Positions 8,747 through 18,388 of a stretch of DNA of 64,000 bases are shown here, piece by piece. Within the stretch, counting starts at the first letter, position 1. Each line of letters starts with the position of its first letter. The stretch spans positions 32,647-96,646 of the forward strand of contig DATKYQ010000064.1 in the NCBI GenBank assembly GCA_035528415.1, written 5' to 3'. The translations under genes and the position numbers were made by a program. The DNA is from DATKYQ01 sp035528415. Its GTDB lineage: Bacteria > Myxococcota > B64-G9. The notes below the pieces were generated by a model. It was given only the letters and a program-made list of their open reading frames with translations, was not told where the DNA came from and did no database searches.

Positions 8747-9604
8747 ATGGATGTGATTTTCAATAAAGGCCTGACCATGCTGGTGGTGTTGGGGGCTGTG
8801 TTCATGTTCAGCATCCTGGCCCTGAGCGTCCTCAGTCGAGCCTTTGAACGTTACCAAGAGCGTTACGTCGTTAAATCGGTAGGGGACTTGTCCAACATGT
8901 TCCTCTTCATCGACGGCAGGCAACTGTTGATCTTGAACATTTGTTTGACCGCCCTGTTCGTCCTGCTCGGACTGTTCTTCTTCGGCGTATTTTTCACGAT
9001 AATCCTGGGCGTAATCGGTTTCTTCGTACCGACGCTACTGGTCCGGTGGTTCAAGGCAAAACGAATCAGGAAGTTCGACGGCCAGTTGGTCGATTCCCTG
9101 TCGGCCATGTCGAATGCGTTCAAGGCCGGCCTCACGTTTCCCCAGGCCATGGATCATGTTTCCAAGGATGCTGGTGCGCCGTTATCGCAGGAGTTCAGGC
9201 TCTTCGTGAGGGAGATAAAGCTGGGTGTCTCCATGGACGATGCCTTGAACTCGATGGCGGCCAGGGTGGGTTGTGAAGACCTCGACCTGGTCGTGACGTC
9301 AACCATAATCTCCAGGCAACTTGGTGGAAACATGGCGGAGATGTTCGACACGATCGCGGCCACCATCAGGGAGCGCTTCAGGCTCGAGGGCAAGATCAAT
9401 GCGCTGACCTCTCAGGGCAAGATGCAGGGCTGGATCGTTGCCGCCTTGCCCCTGGCCCTGGGGTTGGTGCTGAACTATATGCGGCCGGATCTCATGCAGC
9501 CCATGTTCGAGAGCTGGTTCGGATATGTCCTGGTTGGACTGATCATCATCATGGAGTTGATTGGCGTTTGGATCATCAGGAAGATCGTCAGCATCAATGT
9601 TTAA
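8747..9604 (+). CDS. tadB: Tad pilus inner-membrane platform protein TadB
   Basis: 285 residues with a T2SSF (GspF-like) domain at about residues 125-250 and four hydrophobic segments near 8-28, 62-98, 228-245 and 260-278. TadB pairs with TadC to form the inner-membrane platform on which the TadA ATPase acts. The motif LSAMSNAFKAGLTFPQAM marks the start of the domain. It begins 16 bp after cpaB. The family is often annotated as type II secretion system F protein. Confidence 0.9.
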   Translation: MDVIFNKGLTMLVVLGAVFMFSILALSVLSRAFERYQERYVVKSVGDLSNMFLFIDGRQLLILNICLTALFVLLGLFFFGVFFTIILGVIGFFVPTLLVRWFKAKRIRKFDGQLVDSLSAMSNAFKAGLTFPQAMDHVSKDAGAPLSQEFRLFVREIKLGVSMDDALNSMAARVGCEDLDLVVTSTIISRQLGGNMAEMFDTIAATIRERFRLEGKINALTSQGKMQGWIVAALPLALGLVLNYMRPDLMQPMFESWFGYVLVGLIIIMELIGVWIIRKIVSINV

Positions 9605-9641
9605 CGCCGGTATTTATTGGTATCGGCAAGGAGCTTGATCC

Positions 9642-10550
9642 ATGAGTAAAGACGTCATCGGCGGAGTGATGAAGTTCTTGATTTTCATCATGGTTTTGGG
9701 TGGAGTCTTCTTCGCTATTTACGGGCTCTGGGAACTCGTTTTCAAACGTGTGTTCTCCGAGGCAAAAGAACTCGAAGAGAAGTCGACGATTAAAGGCATG
9801 CGCAAGGTGTTCCTGCGCCGGCTCGGAAGCCTGAACCGCAAGTTCATCTGGCCGGGCTACGAGAGCAGTCTGCGCCGCAAGATCGTGAGCGCCGGTGGGC
9901 TGGAGGGGCTCCAGCCGGAAGAAATCATGGCGCTGCAGGAACTGGCCTTGGTGTTTTTCACTGTCTTGGGAGTGATGGTCGTCAACTTCCTGCGCAGCGA
10001 TATCGATATAGACGTCGGCTGGTGGTTCGTCATTATGTTCGCAACGCTGGGTGCGTTTTACCCGCTGATCTGGTTGCGGGATCAGGTTAAAAAACGGCAT
10101 TTCAAGATACGGCGCGAGTTACCTTACAATCTCGACTTGCTGACTCTTTCCGTGGAAGCCGGGCTCGATTTCCAGGCCGCCGTCGCGACAGTGGTGTCCA
10201 AGGGCAGGCAAGGGCCGTTGGTGGAAGAGTTGAGCCTGATGCTCAGGGAACTGCGCATGGGCAAGACCAGGCAAGAGGCCTTGCGCAACGTGGCCGAGCG
10301 GGTGAACCTGCCTCCCCTCAGCCAGTTCGTGGCGGCTTTGCTCCAGGCGGATCGCATGGGCACCAGCCTTGGCAAGGTGTTGAGGATTCAATCCACCCAG
10401 ATGAGAATAGAAAGAACTCAGCGGGCGGAAAAACTGGCGAACGAGGCGCCGGTAAAGATGCTGTTTCCATTGATCGCCTGCATATTTCCTACGGTTTTCA
10501 TGATCCTGTTCGGCCCGATCGTCTATCAGTTCATGACGGGGGATTTTTGA
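9642..10550 (+). CDS. tadC: Tad pilus inner-membrane platform protein TadC
   Basis: 302 residues, a second T2SSF protein downstream of TadB. It has an N-terminal anchor, a pair of helices near 100-145 and a C-terminal helix (LFPLIACIFPTVFMILFGPI). The central domain carries LDLLTLSVEAGLDFQAAV and LREL..GKTRQEALRN, typical of TadC. The gap to tadB is 37 bp with a GGAG-like site. It is expected to form a complex with TadB and a TadA motor encoded elsewhere in the genome. Confidence 0.9.
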   Translation: MSKDVIGGVMKFLIFIMVLGGVFFAIYGLWELVFKRVFSEAKELEEKSTIKGMRKVFLRRLGSLNRKFIWPGYESSLRRKIVSAGGLEGLQPEEIMALQELALVFFTVLGVMVVNFLRSDIDIDVGWWFVIMFATLGAFYPLIWLRDQVKKRHFKIRRELPYNLDLLTLSVEAGLDFQAAVATVVSKGRQGPLVEELSLMLRELRMGKTRQEALRNVAERVNLPPLSQFVAALLQADRMGTSLGKVLRIQSTQMRIERTQRAEKLANEAPVKMLFPLIACIFPTVFMILFGPIVYQFMTGDF

Positions 10551-10614
10551 TGCACCGCCATGCGGCTGGCCGGCCTGAAGGCATGTACCGAGCGCAAGCC
10601 GAGAGAAAAAAAGG

Positions 10615-12093
10615 ATGAGCGCAGTGGGTTTCTCGATAAAGATCCTCGGCGGTCCGGATCGAGGCAAGATCTATGAGTTCGATCGTGTGCAGATAACAAT
10701 AGGCCGGACGATGGATAACGATGTGGTGCTGACTGATCCCGGGATCTCGCGCCAGCACATGAGTATCCGCGATAAGGGCGGAGCCTATATCCTGAAGGAT
10801 CTGGGCAGTTCCAATGGTACCAAGTTGAACGGCAAGCTGATAGAGGAGAAAGTTTTAAGGCCGGGAGATATAATCACTGCCGGCAGCGCGGAAGTCAAAT
10901 TCGAGAGTACGGCCTCTAGCGGTCCTGCCAAGAAAACCGCGCCGCGATCGCGCGGGCGTGTACGCACACGGAAGCCGGCGGCACGTGCGCCGGCGCGCGC
11001 GCCGGCCCGGCGTGAGACCCGAAAACGTCCAGCCACGCCACTCTCCAACGGCAAGAAAAAGCCCATCATCCAGTCGAAGGGCGTCAGGGAGAAGGCCCGG
11101 GCGCCGGAAGTCAGCGTGGGCCGAAATAAGTCGGCCGGGGCCGGGACAAGGGAAGAACGTCCGGCGAGAAAGGGAAAGAAGACCCCCTTGGGCGATTTGA
11201 TTGGCCGCATCTCGACATGGTTCCGTGGTCTGGAGAAGAAGTATCAGATTGCAGTCATGGTGATCGCCGGCGTGTTATTGGTCTTGATTGGAGTCAAGGC
11301 CTTTGTGGGGACGAAGAAAATAGTGCGCCAGATTGTCGACCATTCCGGCCAGATGTTCGAGCCGGGGCTCGTCGATTCTGATGGAGACCTCGTCACCTAC
11401 GGTTACGGACCAGTTGCAACCCGCTGTCGGGATTCCGCCGCTTTCAAGTTCAAGTATGCCAACGGGCGCGGCACGGCTATTTTCGAGGTAGGCGGAATCA
11501 ACCACAAGGAAGAAGTGGCCATCCAGTTGAACGGTATGCAGATCGGATTCGCGCCGGTTACCATGGACAATTGGTCCGACCGAATATCGCTGAACCTGCC
11601 CAGGAAGCACTTACTGGAGAACGAGGAAAACAAACTGGCCTTCATCAACACGATCAACTACAACAGTTCAAAAAGCTCAGAGGAGTGGGCGGTCAAGGTC
11701 GAGGCGATAGAAGAGAGCCCGCTTCCCAGCCCCGATATAAAGGCGGCCACTGAGAGCTTCAAGATCGCCAAGAAGAGATATGAGAACAAGGAAGTGTCTC
11801 CTCAAAACACATTCGAGGCGCTAGAGTACTTCAAGAAGACGCGTGATTTTCTGGAACTGTTGCCTGTGGAAGAACGGCCTGACATCTACATCGAATCCAT
11901 CGAGATGGTTGACAAGCTCGAAAAGGAACTAGTCCAGAGGTTTAGGGATCTCATGTTCAATGCCGAGAAAGCCCAGAAATTCGCCCGGTTCAAGAAAGCC
12001 AAGGCCCTTTTCCGTCAGATCATGCGCAGCTTTCCGAACCAGGAAGATCCCCGCTACTTGAAAGCCAAAGAGAAATACGACGAATTCGAGTAA
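10615..12093 (+). CDS. FHA-domain membrane protein
   Basis: 492 residues. Residues 1-100 form a forkhead-associated domain that reads phosphothreonine: the motifs IGRTMDNDVVL, ISRQHMSI and LGSSNGTKLNG are all intact. A basic, Ala/Pro/Lys/Arg-rich linker (100-205) leads to one membrane helix (about 210-229, IAVMVIAGVLLVLIGVKAF). The rest is outside the cytoplasm: a beta domain (about 240-370) and helical repeats. It lies 64 bp after tadC and 21 bp before another FHA protein, so it probably acts as a phospho-regulated part of the Tad apparatus. Confidence 0.82.
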   Translation: MSAVGFSIKILGGPDRGKIYEFDRVQITIGRTMDNDVVLTDPGISRQHMSIRDKGGAYILKDLGSSNGTKLNGKLIEEKVLRPGDIITAGSAEVKFESTASSGPAKKTAPRSRGRVRTRKPAARAPARAPARRETRKRPATPLSNGKKKPIIQSKGVREKARAPEVSVGRNKSAGAGTREERPARKGKKTPLGDLIGRISTWFRGLEKKYQIAVMVIAGVLLVLIGVKAFVGTKKIVRQIVDHSGQMFEPGLVDSDGDLVTYGYGPVATRCRDSAAFKFKYANGRGTAIFEVGGINHKEEVAIQLNGMQIGFAPVTMDNWSDRISLNLPRKHLLENEENKLAFINTINYNSSKSSEEWAVKVEAIEESPLPSPDIKAATESFKIAKKRYENKEVSPQNTFEALEYFKKTRDFLELLPVEERPDIYIESIEMVDKLEKELVQRFRDLMFNAEKAQKFARFKKAKALFRQIMRSFPNQEDPRYLKAKEKYDEFE

Positions 12094-12114
12094 AGGCCGG
12101 GAGAGCCTCTAGAG

Positions 12115-14469
12115 ATGATGGATCCGGACGACAGCACCAAGAAACCGAGGGTGGAAACCCAAAAGACGGATCAGAGCGCCGGACCTGACGTGATTGCGGA
12201 CGACGAGGTTCTCGACGCCGACGATGCGGACATCGAATACTTGGATGACGCCGACCTGCACGAAGAAGAGACAACGGGCAAGTTCGAGGTGCCCGACCTG
12301 CTCAGGCGGGACGGCGCGTCGACCGCCGAAGACGCCTCGGACAGTGTCCTGGACGAAGATTCCTTCGAAGACGACACGGGCGAGGCTGAGTTCGAAGACG
12401 ACACAGGGCGTGATAGCGTCGGCGACGTCAGCGGCGATGACCTGGATGACACGGATCGCGGAGTGCTCGACACCCATGACGAACCACTGGCGACCGGGAG
12501 TAGTTCCCGCAGGCGGCGCAGATCGACCGAGGTGGTCAAGGATGCCGAGGAGGTCTTCCCGGAAGACCGCCGCGATGAAGCCGAAGACGGCGATCCCTGG
12601 AGCGACGAGGGAGCGGACGAGATCGATGAATCCCCCGGGCGGAGTTCTCTCCCCGATAAGACGCCGCCCGAGGGCTCCTCGGCGCCCTGGGCGCGCGACG
12701 AGGAGTCTGATCGGGCAGGGACTGAACGCGCGGGCGAGGCGTTTCCCCACAACGACGACCCCGCTCAAGAGAAGACGTTGATTTTCGGTGAAGGCGAGGG
12801 TGTCGAGGAAGATGCTCCAGCGTATCCCTACGTAGTTGTTATCCAGGGTGAGGAGGAAGGGCGCGAAATCGAGCTCATCCCCGACGAGGTTTCGATTGGA
12901 CGCGGTGCCGACAACGATCTCGTATTTCCCGATATCGCCTGTTCGCGGCGGCATGCCTTGCTGGAAAGGAAGTCCGGTACATTCGTTGTTCACGATCTCG
13001 GATCCGGCAACGGAACCATGGTGAACGGGCGGAAGATTCAAAAGGCGGAGCTTCACGACGGGGACGAGATTCATGTCGGTAGCACCATCTTGCAGTTCAA
13101 TCTGCCGGGAGCGCCCGAACCCGGCGGCTACGTATCCGGAACGGTGACAAATGCCCAGACCATGTCGGCGGCCGGGCCGGGATTCGTAAACGATCTGCTG
13201 TCCGATCCGCGCAAGAGAAAGTTGGTTCTGTTCGGCGGCGGTGGTGTCTTGGGCTTCTTTCTGATCCTGTTAATCGTAAAGGTATTTGCCGGACCTTCCG
13301 GTCCCCCGCCGCAAAACCCACAAGAAGTGCGGCGCAAGCAACAGGTCCAGGCTCGACGGGAGTTCGAGGACAATATGCAGGCCGCCAAGAGGTTGGTGAC
13401 CGAAAAGAAATGGAAGGATGCAGGGCTGAAGATCCAACTAGCGCTCAAGATCAATCCCGATGACAAGCTGGCGCTGGAGTACAAGAAGTACCTAGAGCGG
13501 GAGTTGTCCTCCTCCCGGGCACTGCAGGTAGCGCTCGACCTGATGGAAAAGAAGCAGTTCGACCTGGCGGTTACGCAGTTGAATCAGATCGCTGAAGAAA
13601 GCAACTACTACGGTCAGGCGAAAAAGCTGAAAGTTGAAATCGAGGAGAAGATCACAGACGACCTGATCGAACAGGGTAAGAACCTGATGGGGCAGAAACA
13701 GTTTGCCCAGGCCGTGATCAAGTTCGACGATGTGCTAAGAAGGAATTCCGACAACGCTGCCGCCGCCCAACTCAAGCGCGAGGCCGAAGAGAAGCTGGGG
13801 ATCGAACAGAATAAGTTGGATCGCCTTACATACTTGAGGCGGAACAAGAAGCGCAAACACGGTCCCGCGGTAACAAAGAGGCCTTCGCATGGCCTGACCG
13901 GACGAGTGCTGGCCTTGTATCGAAACGGGGAGATCGACAAGGCGATCGAGAAGACGGAGGAATCCGGTGCGTCGAAAGAGGTCGTCAAGCTGAAGAAGTT
14001 CAAGGCGGTCTACCGGAAGGGAATGGAACTTGCCAAGAACATCGGGCAGATCTCGAAGGCAGTGGACTACCTGAGCAGGGCATTGAAGTTGGACAAGGAT
14101 ATTTCCGGCGGCTCGGGGAGTTACCACGATAAGATCAGGGGTAAACTATCCAAGGCGAATTTCATTCAGGGAGTCGATGCCTTCATGGGGCACCGTTACC
14201 CTGAGTCATACAAGTGTTTCAAAACGGCCTTGTCGTTTGGGAACGAACGGTCAAAGCAGAAGCTGCAGGACCTGGAAAGGATCGCCAAGAAGCTATATGA
14301 AGAGGCCTACGTGATCAAATCCACCAGTCCCGATCAGGCCATCAAGAAGCTGAGCACGGTTCTGAAGATCATTCCTCCCGGCCACGTTTACTTCGGCAAG
14401 GCAAAGAAACTCAGGGCCGAGGTCCAGGGTCCCATCGGAAACGATAGCGGCGGCGATACCGGGTTCTGA
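12115..14469 (+). CDS. FHA-domain membrane protein with acidic N-terminus and TPR-like tail
   Basis: 784 residues. The first 230 are very acidic (Asp/Glu-rich), likely disordered and possibly a phosphorylation substrate. The FHA domain is at about 240-325 with SIGRGADNDLVF, CSRRHALLE and DLGSGNGTMVNG. A single membrane helix follows near 366-391 (VLGFFLILLIVKVF). Residues 405-784 are helical TPR-like repeats with many lysines. The order FHA, helix, repeats copies that of the preceding gene. Both are likely partners of the Tad complex and of serine/threonine kinases. Confidence 0.82.
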   Translation: MMDPDDSTKKPRVETQKTDQSAGPDVIADDEVLDADDADIEYLDDADLHEEETTGKFEVPDLLRRDGASTAEDASDSVLDEDSFEDDTGEAEFEDDTGRDSVGDVSGDDLDDTDRGVLDTHDEPLATGSSSRRRRRSTEVVKDAEEVFPEDRRDEAEDGDPWSDEGADEIDESPGRSSLPDKTPPEGSSAPWARDEESDRAGTERAGEAFPHNDDPAQEKTLIFGEGEGVEEDAPAYPYVVVIQGEEEGREIELIPDEVSIGRGADNDLVFPDIACSRRHALLERKSGTFVVHDLGSGNGTMVNGRKIQKAELHDGDEIHVGSTILQFNLPGAPEPGGYVSGTVTNAQTMSAAGPGFVNDLLSDPRKRKLVLFGGGGVLGFFLILLIVKVFAGPSGPPPQNPQEVRRKQQVQARREFEDNMQAAKRLVTEKKWKDAGLKIQLALKINPDDKLALEYKKYLERELSSSRALQVALDLMEKKQFDLAVTQLNQIAEESNYYGQAKKLKVEIEEKITDDLIEQGKNLMGQKQFAQAVIKFDDVLRRNSDNAAAAQLKREAEEKLGIEQNKLDRLTYLRRNKKRKHGPAVTKRPSHGLTGRVLALYRNGEIDKAIEKTEESGASKEVVKLKKFKAVYRKGMELAKNIGQISKAVDYLSRALKLDKDISGGSGSYHDKIRGKLSKANFIQGVDAFMGHRYPESYKCFKTALSFGNERSKQKLQDLERIAKKLYEEAYVIKSTSPDQAIKKLSTVLKIIPPGHVYFGKAKKLRAEVQGPIGNDSGGDTGF

Positions 14470-14691
14470 ACCACATCCGACATGCTATTGCGTGTTCAAT
14501 CGGACACGTTCTCTTGCCGGGTTTGACAGTGGCCGCTGTAGTTGAATAAAAGCCGGCCTGCTATCTGCCTGGAAAAACTCGATTTGTCATAAGTTGCTTT
14601 CCCATTCCGCTCGCAGTTTCTGCCTGGCATGGAAATCGCAATCCAGAAGCGTAGCGATTAACGCTGAGAAAAACGAGAAAGGAGAGCGGCC
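14470..14691 (+). promoter_or_regulatory. intergenic region with candidate promoter and long leader
   Basis: A TTGACA box is at 14523-14528 with TAAAAG 18 bases later, which would leave a leader of about 145 nt before the TPR lipoprotein gene. Part of it can fold as an AGCGT/ACGCT hairpin near 14649-14666. I see no known riboswitch in it. A strong GAAAGGAGAG ribosome site lies at 14677-14686. Confidence 0.35.
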
Positions 14692-15702
14692 ATGAAAAGT
14701 ATGATTCTGATGGGGAAGACAGGTGCACTCGCGGCTCTGGGACTGTTGATGATTGCGGGTTGCGAATGGTCATCGGGCAGCCAGGACGCGGGTGGGGCTG
14801 TCGTCTCGGAGAAACGCATCCAGCCAACTCCGGCTACCGAAAGTTACGCCACCCAACCCGAGCCCGTCGTCGAGCCGAACGAGCCCGTTGCGATGGATAC
14901 TCACGAAAACGCCGGCGACATCTCTCTCGAACACATGGACGAGGCCTATGTGGATCACATGGAGGCCGCGAGGCGTTTGATCGCCGGCGACGATCACGCG
15001 GCGGCCATGCTGCAGCTTGGGAAGGCACTTTTCGATGACGATGACAATTACCAGGCTGCCTTCCTGCTAGGTCGGACCGCTTTGAGCTGCGGGAAGAAGG
15101 ATCTCGCCCGGAAGTCCTTCCAGGCGGCGTCCAGGATCGACAACCAGAACCCCGATCCCTGGATCCGGCTTGCACGTCTCAATCTCGACGAGAAGAATCT
15201 CGATCAAGCAAGGAAGATCGCGACAAAGGCCCTGGCGATCGATCCCCGGGCAGCCGAAGCGTACAGCATCATTGGTAGAGTTTGGATTTCGCGGTCGCAA
15301 TGGGAAAAGGCCGTCCTGGCTCTGAGGAAGGCCGTCGCACTCGAACCAGAAAATCGTTTCTTTCACAACAACCTCGGCTTTGCCTTCCTGCTGAAGAAGG
15401 ATTATACAGGGGCAATCGAGCAGCTGGAAATTGCCGTGCGCGGCGAGGAGGTGCCGGCCTACATGGAGAACAACCTGGGCCTGGCATACGAGGGTGGCGG
15501 ACGGTTACGGGAGGCGATTGCCGCCTTCGGTCGCATTGTCGCCCGGTACCCGCGCTATCTCAAGGCGCGTCTCAACCATGATCGCCTGATGCTGCTGGCA
15601 AAGAGTTCGACGGACGTCGAAGAAGGCGAGCCGCAGACGTCGGCCCCCGATGACAAGGAAGCGCAAGACGACCTGATAGTTCCTGAGGATGATTCGCTGT
15701 GA
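14692..15702 (+). CDS. TPR lipoprotein (TadD-like)
   Basis: 336 residues. A signal peptide ends in the lipobox IAGC (Cys23), so the protein is lipid-anchored. After a proline/glutamate-rich spacer, residues 80-310 carry about six tetratricopeptide repeats, for example LGRTALSCGKKDLARKSF and AYSIIGRVWISRSQWEKAV. TadD, the outer-membrane pilotin-like lipoprotein of Tad systems, has this build, and the gene follows the Tad and FHA block, but TPR lipoproteins are common and the identification rests mostly on context. It may have its own promoter. Confidence 0.72.
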   Translation: MKSMILMGKTGALAALGLLMIAGCEWSSGSQDAGGAVVSEKRIQPTPATESYATQPEPVVEPNEPVAMDTHENAGDISLEHMDEAYVDHMEAARRLIAGDDHAAAMLQLGKALFDDDDNYQAAFLLGRTALSCGKKDLARKSFQAASRIDNQNPDPWIRLARLNLDEKNLDQARKIATKALAIDPRAAEAYSIIGRVWISRSQWEKAVLALRKAVALEPENRFFHNNLGFAFLLKKDYTGAIEQLEIAVRGEEVPAYMENNLGLAYEGGGRLREAIAAFGRIVARYPRYLKARLNHDRLMLLAKSSTDVEEGEPQTSAPDDKEAQDDLIVPEDDSL

Positions 15703-15871
15703 ACTTTCTCCTGGCTGTACGATGGTCCCGTCAATTGTCGGGGCCGTCGTGCGACCAGGGAAGCTGCATTGCCCGGACATGCAACTCTTCGTTTGCAATT
15801 TCCTGGCATTTTGCGAAGATCTTCGACTGGCAGTCAAGACGCGCGGGTTTTTACGGGAAACTGGTGACGGC

Positions 15872-18388
15872 ATGAGCCCCGATGCAGGAGTAGAAAAGTC
15901 GCAGCCAAGCAGCCGCTTCCGTAAATGGGTGGTGCGCGGGCTGCTTCTGCTGGCCTGCCTTTCAGTCCTGGGAATCGCGGTTGTGGCCGGGGTTCTCTTG
16001 TACTTCAACTCATCCCTGCCTTCCTTCGAGTCCCTGGAAGACTACCATCCTCCCCAGGTGACCAGGATGTACGATCGTCACGGCAAGGTGGTCGCCGAGT
16101 TATTCGATGAGAAACGCAGCCTGGTCGCTCTTTCGAAGATACCGCTTCACGTGCGCAACGCGTTCCTGGCGGCCGAAGACGCCAGCTTCTACAGCCACCC
16201 CGGCCTGGATTTTACCGGTATGCTGCGCGCACTCTGGCGTAACGTGCTCGCGGGCCGGGTCGTCCAGGGCGGGAGCACCATCACCCAGCAGGTGATCAAG
16301 ACCTTCATTCTCGGCCCGCGGCGGACTTATTCACGCAAGATCAAAGAGCTGCTTCTGGCCTTGCACCTGGAATCCAACTTGAGCAAGGACGATATTCTGA
16401 GCCTCTATCTCAATCAGATCTTTTTCGGGCACCAGTGTTACGGTATCCAGGAAGCCGGCCGCTTTTTCTTCGGTAAGGATGTCTCCGACCTCACAATTGA
16501 CGAGGGGGCCGTGCTGGCATCGCTGCCCAAATCGCCCGCCTTGTACTCGCCTGTGAAACACCCAGGCCGCGCCCGCAAGCGACGAGACTGGGTGCTAGGA
16601 CAGATGGAGACACATGGCATGATTTCCGCAGACCTTGCGGAAAATGCACGGCGGTCGCCCTTGAAGATCGAGGCCCGCTCGGCAAAATTCTTCGGCCTGG
16701 CTCCGTATTATGCCGAGTATTGTAGACGGATTCTGCAGGAGAAACTGGGTCGTGACCGGCTCTACAGGGGAGGGCTGCACGTGGACCTGGCCGTCGACCT
16801 CGATCTGCAGGCCGCCGCACGTGATGCGCTGGCCGATGGTTTGAGGATGGTCGACAGGCGCCAAGGATTCAGGGGGGCGCTTGGCCGGCTTTCAGAGCGG
16901 GATATCGCGAGTCTTCACAAGCAAAGCGGCCTGAACTCGCCCGAGTTCAGGCGGCCGCGAGACGGACGAGTCTGGACGATTTCGCTGCAAGACGGCGGTC
17001 GAGAAGATGCTGTGCCCAGGACGGGTTGGCGCGAACTTGTAAAAGACTTGCGTATCGTTGTCCCCGTGGTATCCATCGAGCGGGCGCAGGGTAACCACAC
17101 GGTCAAGCTGGATCTCGGGTCGCTGACGGCCACGCTCGATCCGTCCAGCTATAAGTGGGCGCGCAAGTTTTCGCCCCTGAGACAGACGCCCGCGCCGAAG
17201 TCTGCAACGGATGTGCTTGCCGTCGGGGATCTGGTGGAGGTCCAGGTCGAAAAGACCGATCAGGCCGGGGTGATCGTTCTTCTCAGCCAGCCTCCTCTGG
17301 TTCAGGGCTCCCTGGTTGCTATCGACCCCGGGAGTACACAGGTTTTGGCGATGGTCGGAGGCAGTGATTTCAGAAGATCACCTTTCGTACGCGCGGTTCA
17401 GTCAAGGCGCCAACCAGGATCGTCGTTCAAGCCGATTCTCTACGCGGCGGCGATCCACACCAGAGCCTACACCCCGGTGACGATATTAATGGATACGCCC
17501 GAAACATTTCGAGCGGCGATAAGCGGCAAGGCCTGGAAACCGCGCAATTTTGAACGCCAGTTTCTTGGCCAGGTGACGCTGAGGCAGGCACTGGCTCACT
17601 CGATCAACACCGTGGCCGTGAAGGTCGGCACCGATATCGGCCCGGACGCCGTAATCGAAATGGCGCATAAGCTGGGCATTCGATCCAAACTGATGCGCAA
17701 CCTGTCTCTTGCCCTCGGAACTTCGGAGGTGACACTCCTGGAACTTACCGGTGCGTACGCCGTTTTCGCCGCCGGCGGTGTCGCCGCTGAGCCGATATTT
17801 ATTACCGGCATAAGAGACACCCAGGGGCAGCCTGTCGAACTGGGCGGGCAAGATGAGCCCCGGCAAGCCATCAGTTCCGCGGAAGCCTTCGTGATGACAT
17901 CGTTGCTGCGCAGCGTGGTTGAGGAAGGTACCGGCAGGCGGGCGCTCACCCTGGGACGGCCCGTGGCGGGCAAGACCGGCACTACCAACCAGCAGCGGGA
18001 CGGCTGGTTTGTGGGGTTTTCACCGGAACTGGCCACGGGAGTGTGGGTGGGGTTCGACGATCATTCGAGAATGGGGGCGGGCTGGGCCCAGGGCGCCGGC
18101 ACCGCGCTTCCGATCTGGGTGGAGTTCATGTCGCAGGCGCTCAAGGATACACCCCGGCGGGAATTCGAAGCTCCTGCTGACGTAGTGTTTGCCCGGGTCG
18201 ACCCGCAGAACGGATTGCTTGCTTCACCGGGGCTGAATGATGCAAAGTTCGAAGTGTTCGTGGAAGGCAGCGAGCCGTGTTCGATGTCCAGCCGCTTATC
18301 TACAAAGGTGTCCGAGTCGAAGTCGGCGGGGACGGAAATGCTCGATGTCTCAACGGGGCAACGCATGCCGGAAGGGTTATTTCATTGA
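15872..18388 (+). CDS. bifunctional class A penicillin-binding protein
   Basis: 838 residues. It polymerises lipid II and cross-links peptidoglycan in the periplasm. After one membrane anchor (about 22-46) comes the GT51 domain with EDASFYSHPG (catalytic Glu102), GGSTITQQVIK and RKIKELLLALHLE. The transpeptidase domain has the SxxK nucleophile Ser517 (PGSSFKPI), the SxN motif AHSINTVAV and KTGTTNQ. The start at 15872 puts the anchor close to the N-terminus; the frame remains open upstream to 15689 with no signal-like sequence. The stop shares one base with the next start (TGATG), indicating coupled translation. Confidence 0.92.
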   Translation: MSPDAGVEKSQPSSRFRKWVVRGLLLLACLSVLGIAVVAGVLLYFNSSLPSFESLEDYHPPQVTRMYDRHGKVVAELFDEKRSLVALSKIPLHVRNAFLAAEDASFYSHPGLDFTGMLRALWRNVLAGRVVQGGSTITQQVIKTFILGPRRTYSRKIKELLLALHLESNLSKDDILSLYLNQIFFGHQCYGIQEAGRFFFGKDVSDLTIDEGAVLASLPKSPALYSPVKHPGRARKRRDWVLGQMETHGMISADLAENARRSPLKIEARSAKFFGLAPYYAEYCRRILQEKLGRDRLYRGGLHVDLAVDLDLQAAARDALADGLRMVDRRQGFRGALGRLSERDIASLHKQSGLNSPEFRRPRDGRVWTISLQDGGREDAVPRTGWRELVKDLRIVVPVVSIERAQGNHTVKLDLGSLTATLDPSSYKWARKFSPLRQTPAPKSATDVLAVGDLVEVQVEKTDQAGVIVLLSQPPLVQGSLVAIDPGSTQVLAMVGGSDFRRSPFVRAVQSRRQPGSSFKPILYAAAIHTRAYTPVTILMDTPETFRAAISGKAWKPRNFERQFLGQVTLRQALAHSINTVAVKVGTDIGPDAVIEMAHKLGIRSKLMRNLSLALGTSEVTLLELTGAYAVFAAGGVAAEPIFITGIRDTQGQPVELGGQDEPRQAISSAEAFVMTSLLRSVVEEGTGRRALTLGRPVAGKTGTTNQQRDGWFVGFSPELATGVWVGFDDHSRMGAGWAQGAGTALPIWVEFMSQALKDTPRREFEAPADVVFARVDPQNGLLASPGLNDAKFEVFVEGSEPCSMSSRLSTKVSESKSAGTEMLDVSTGQRMPEGLFH

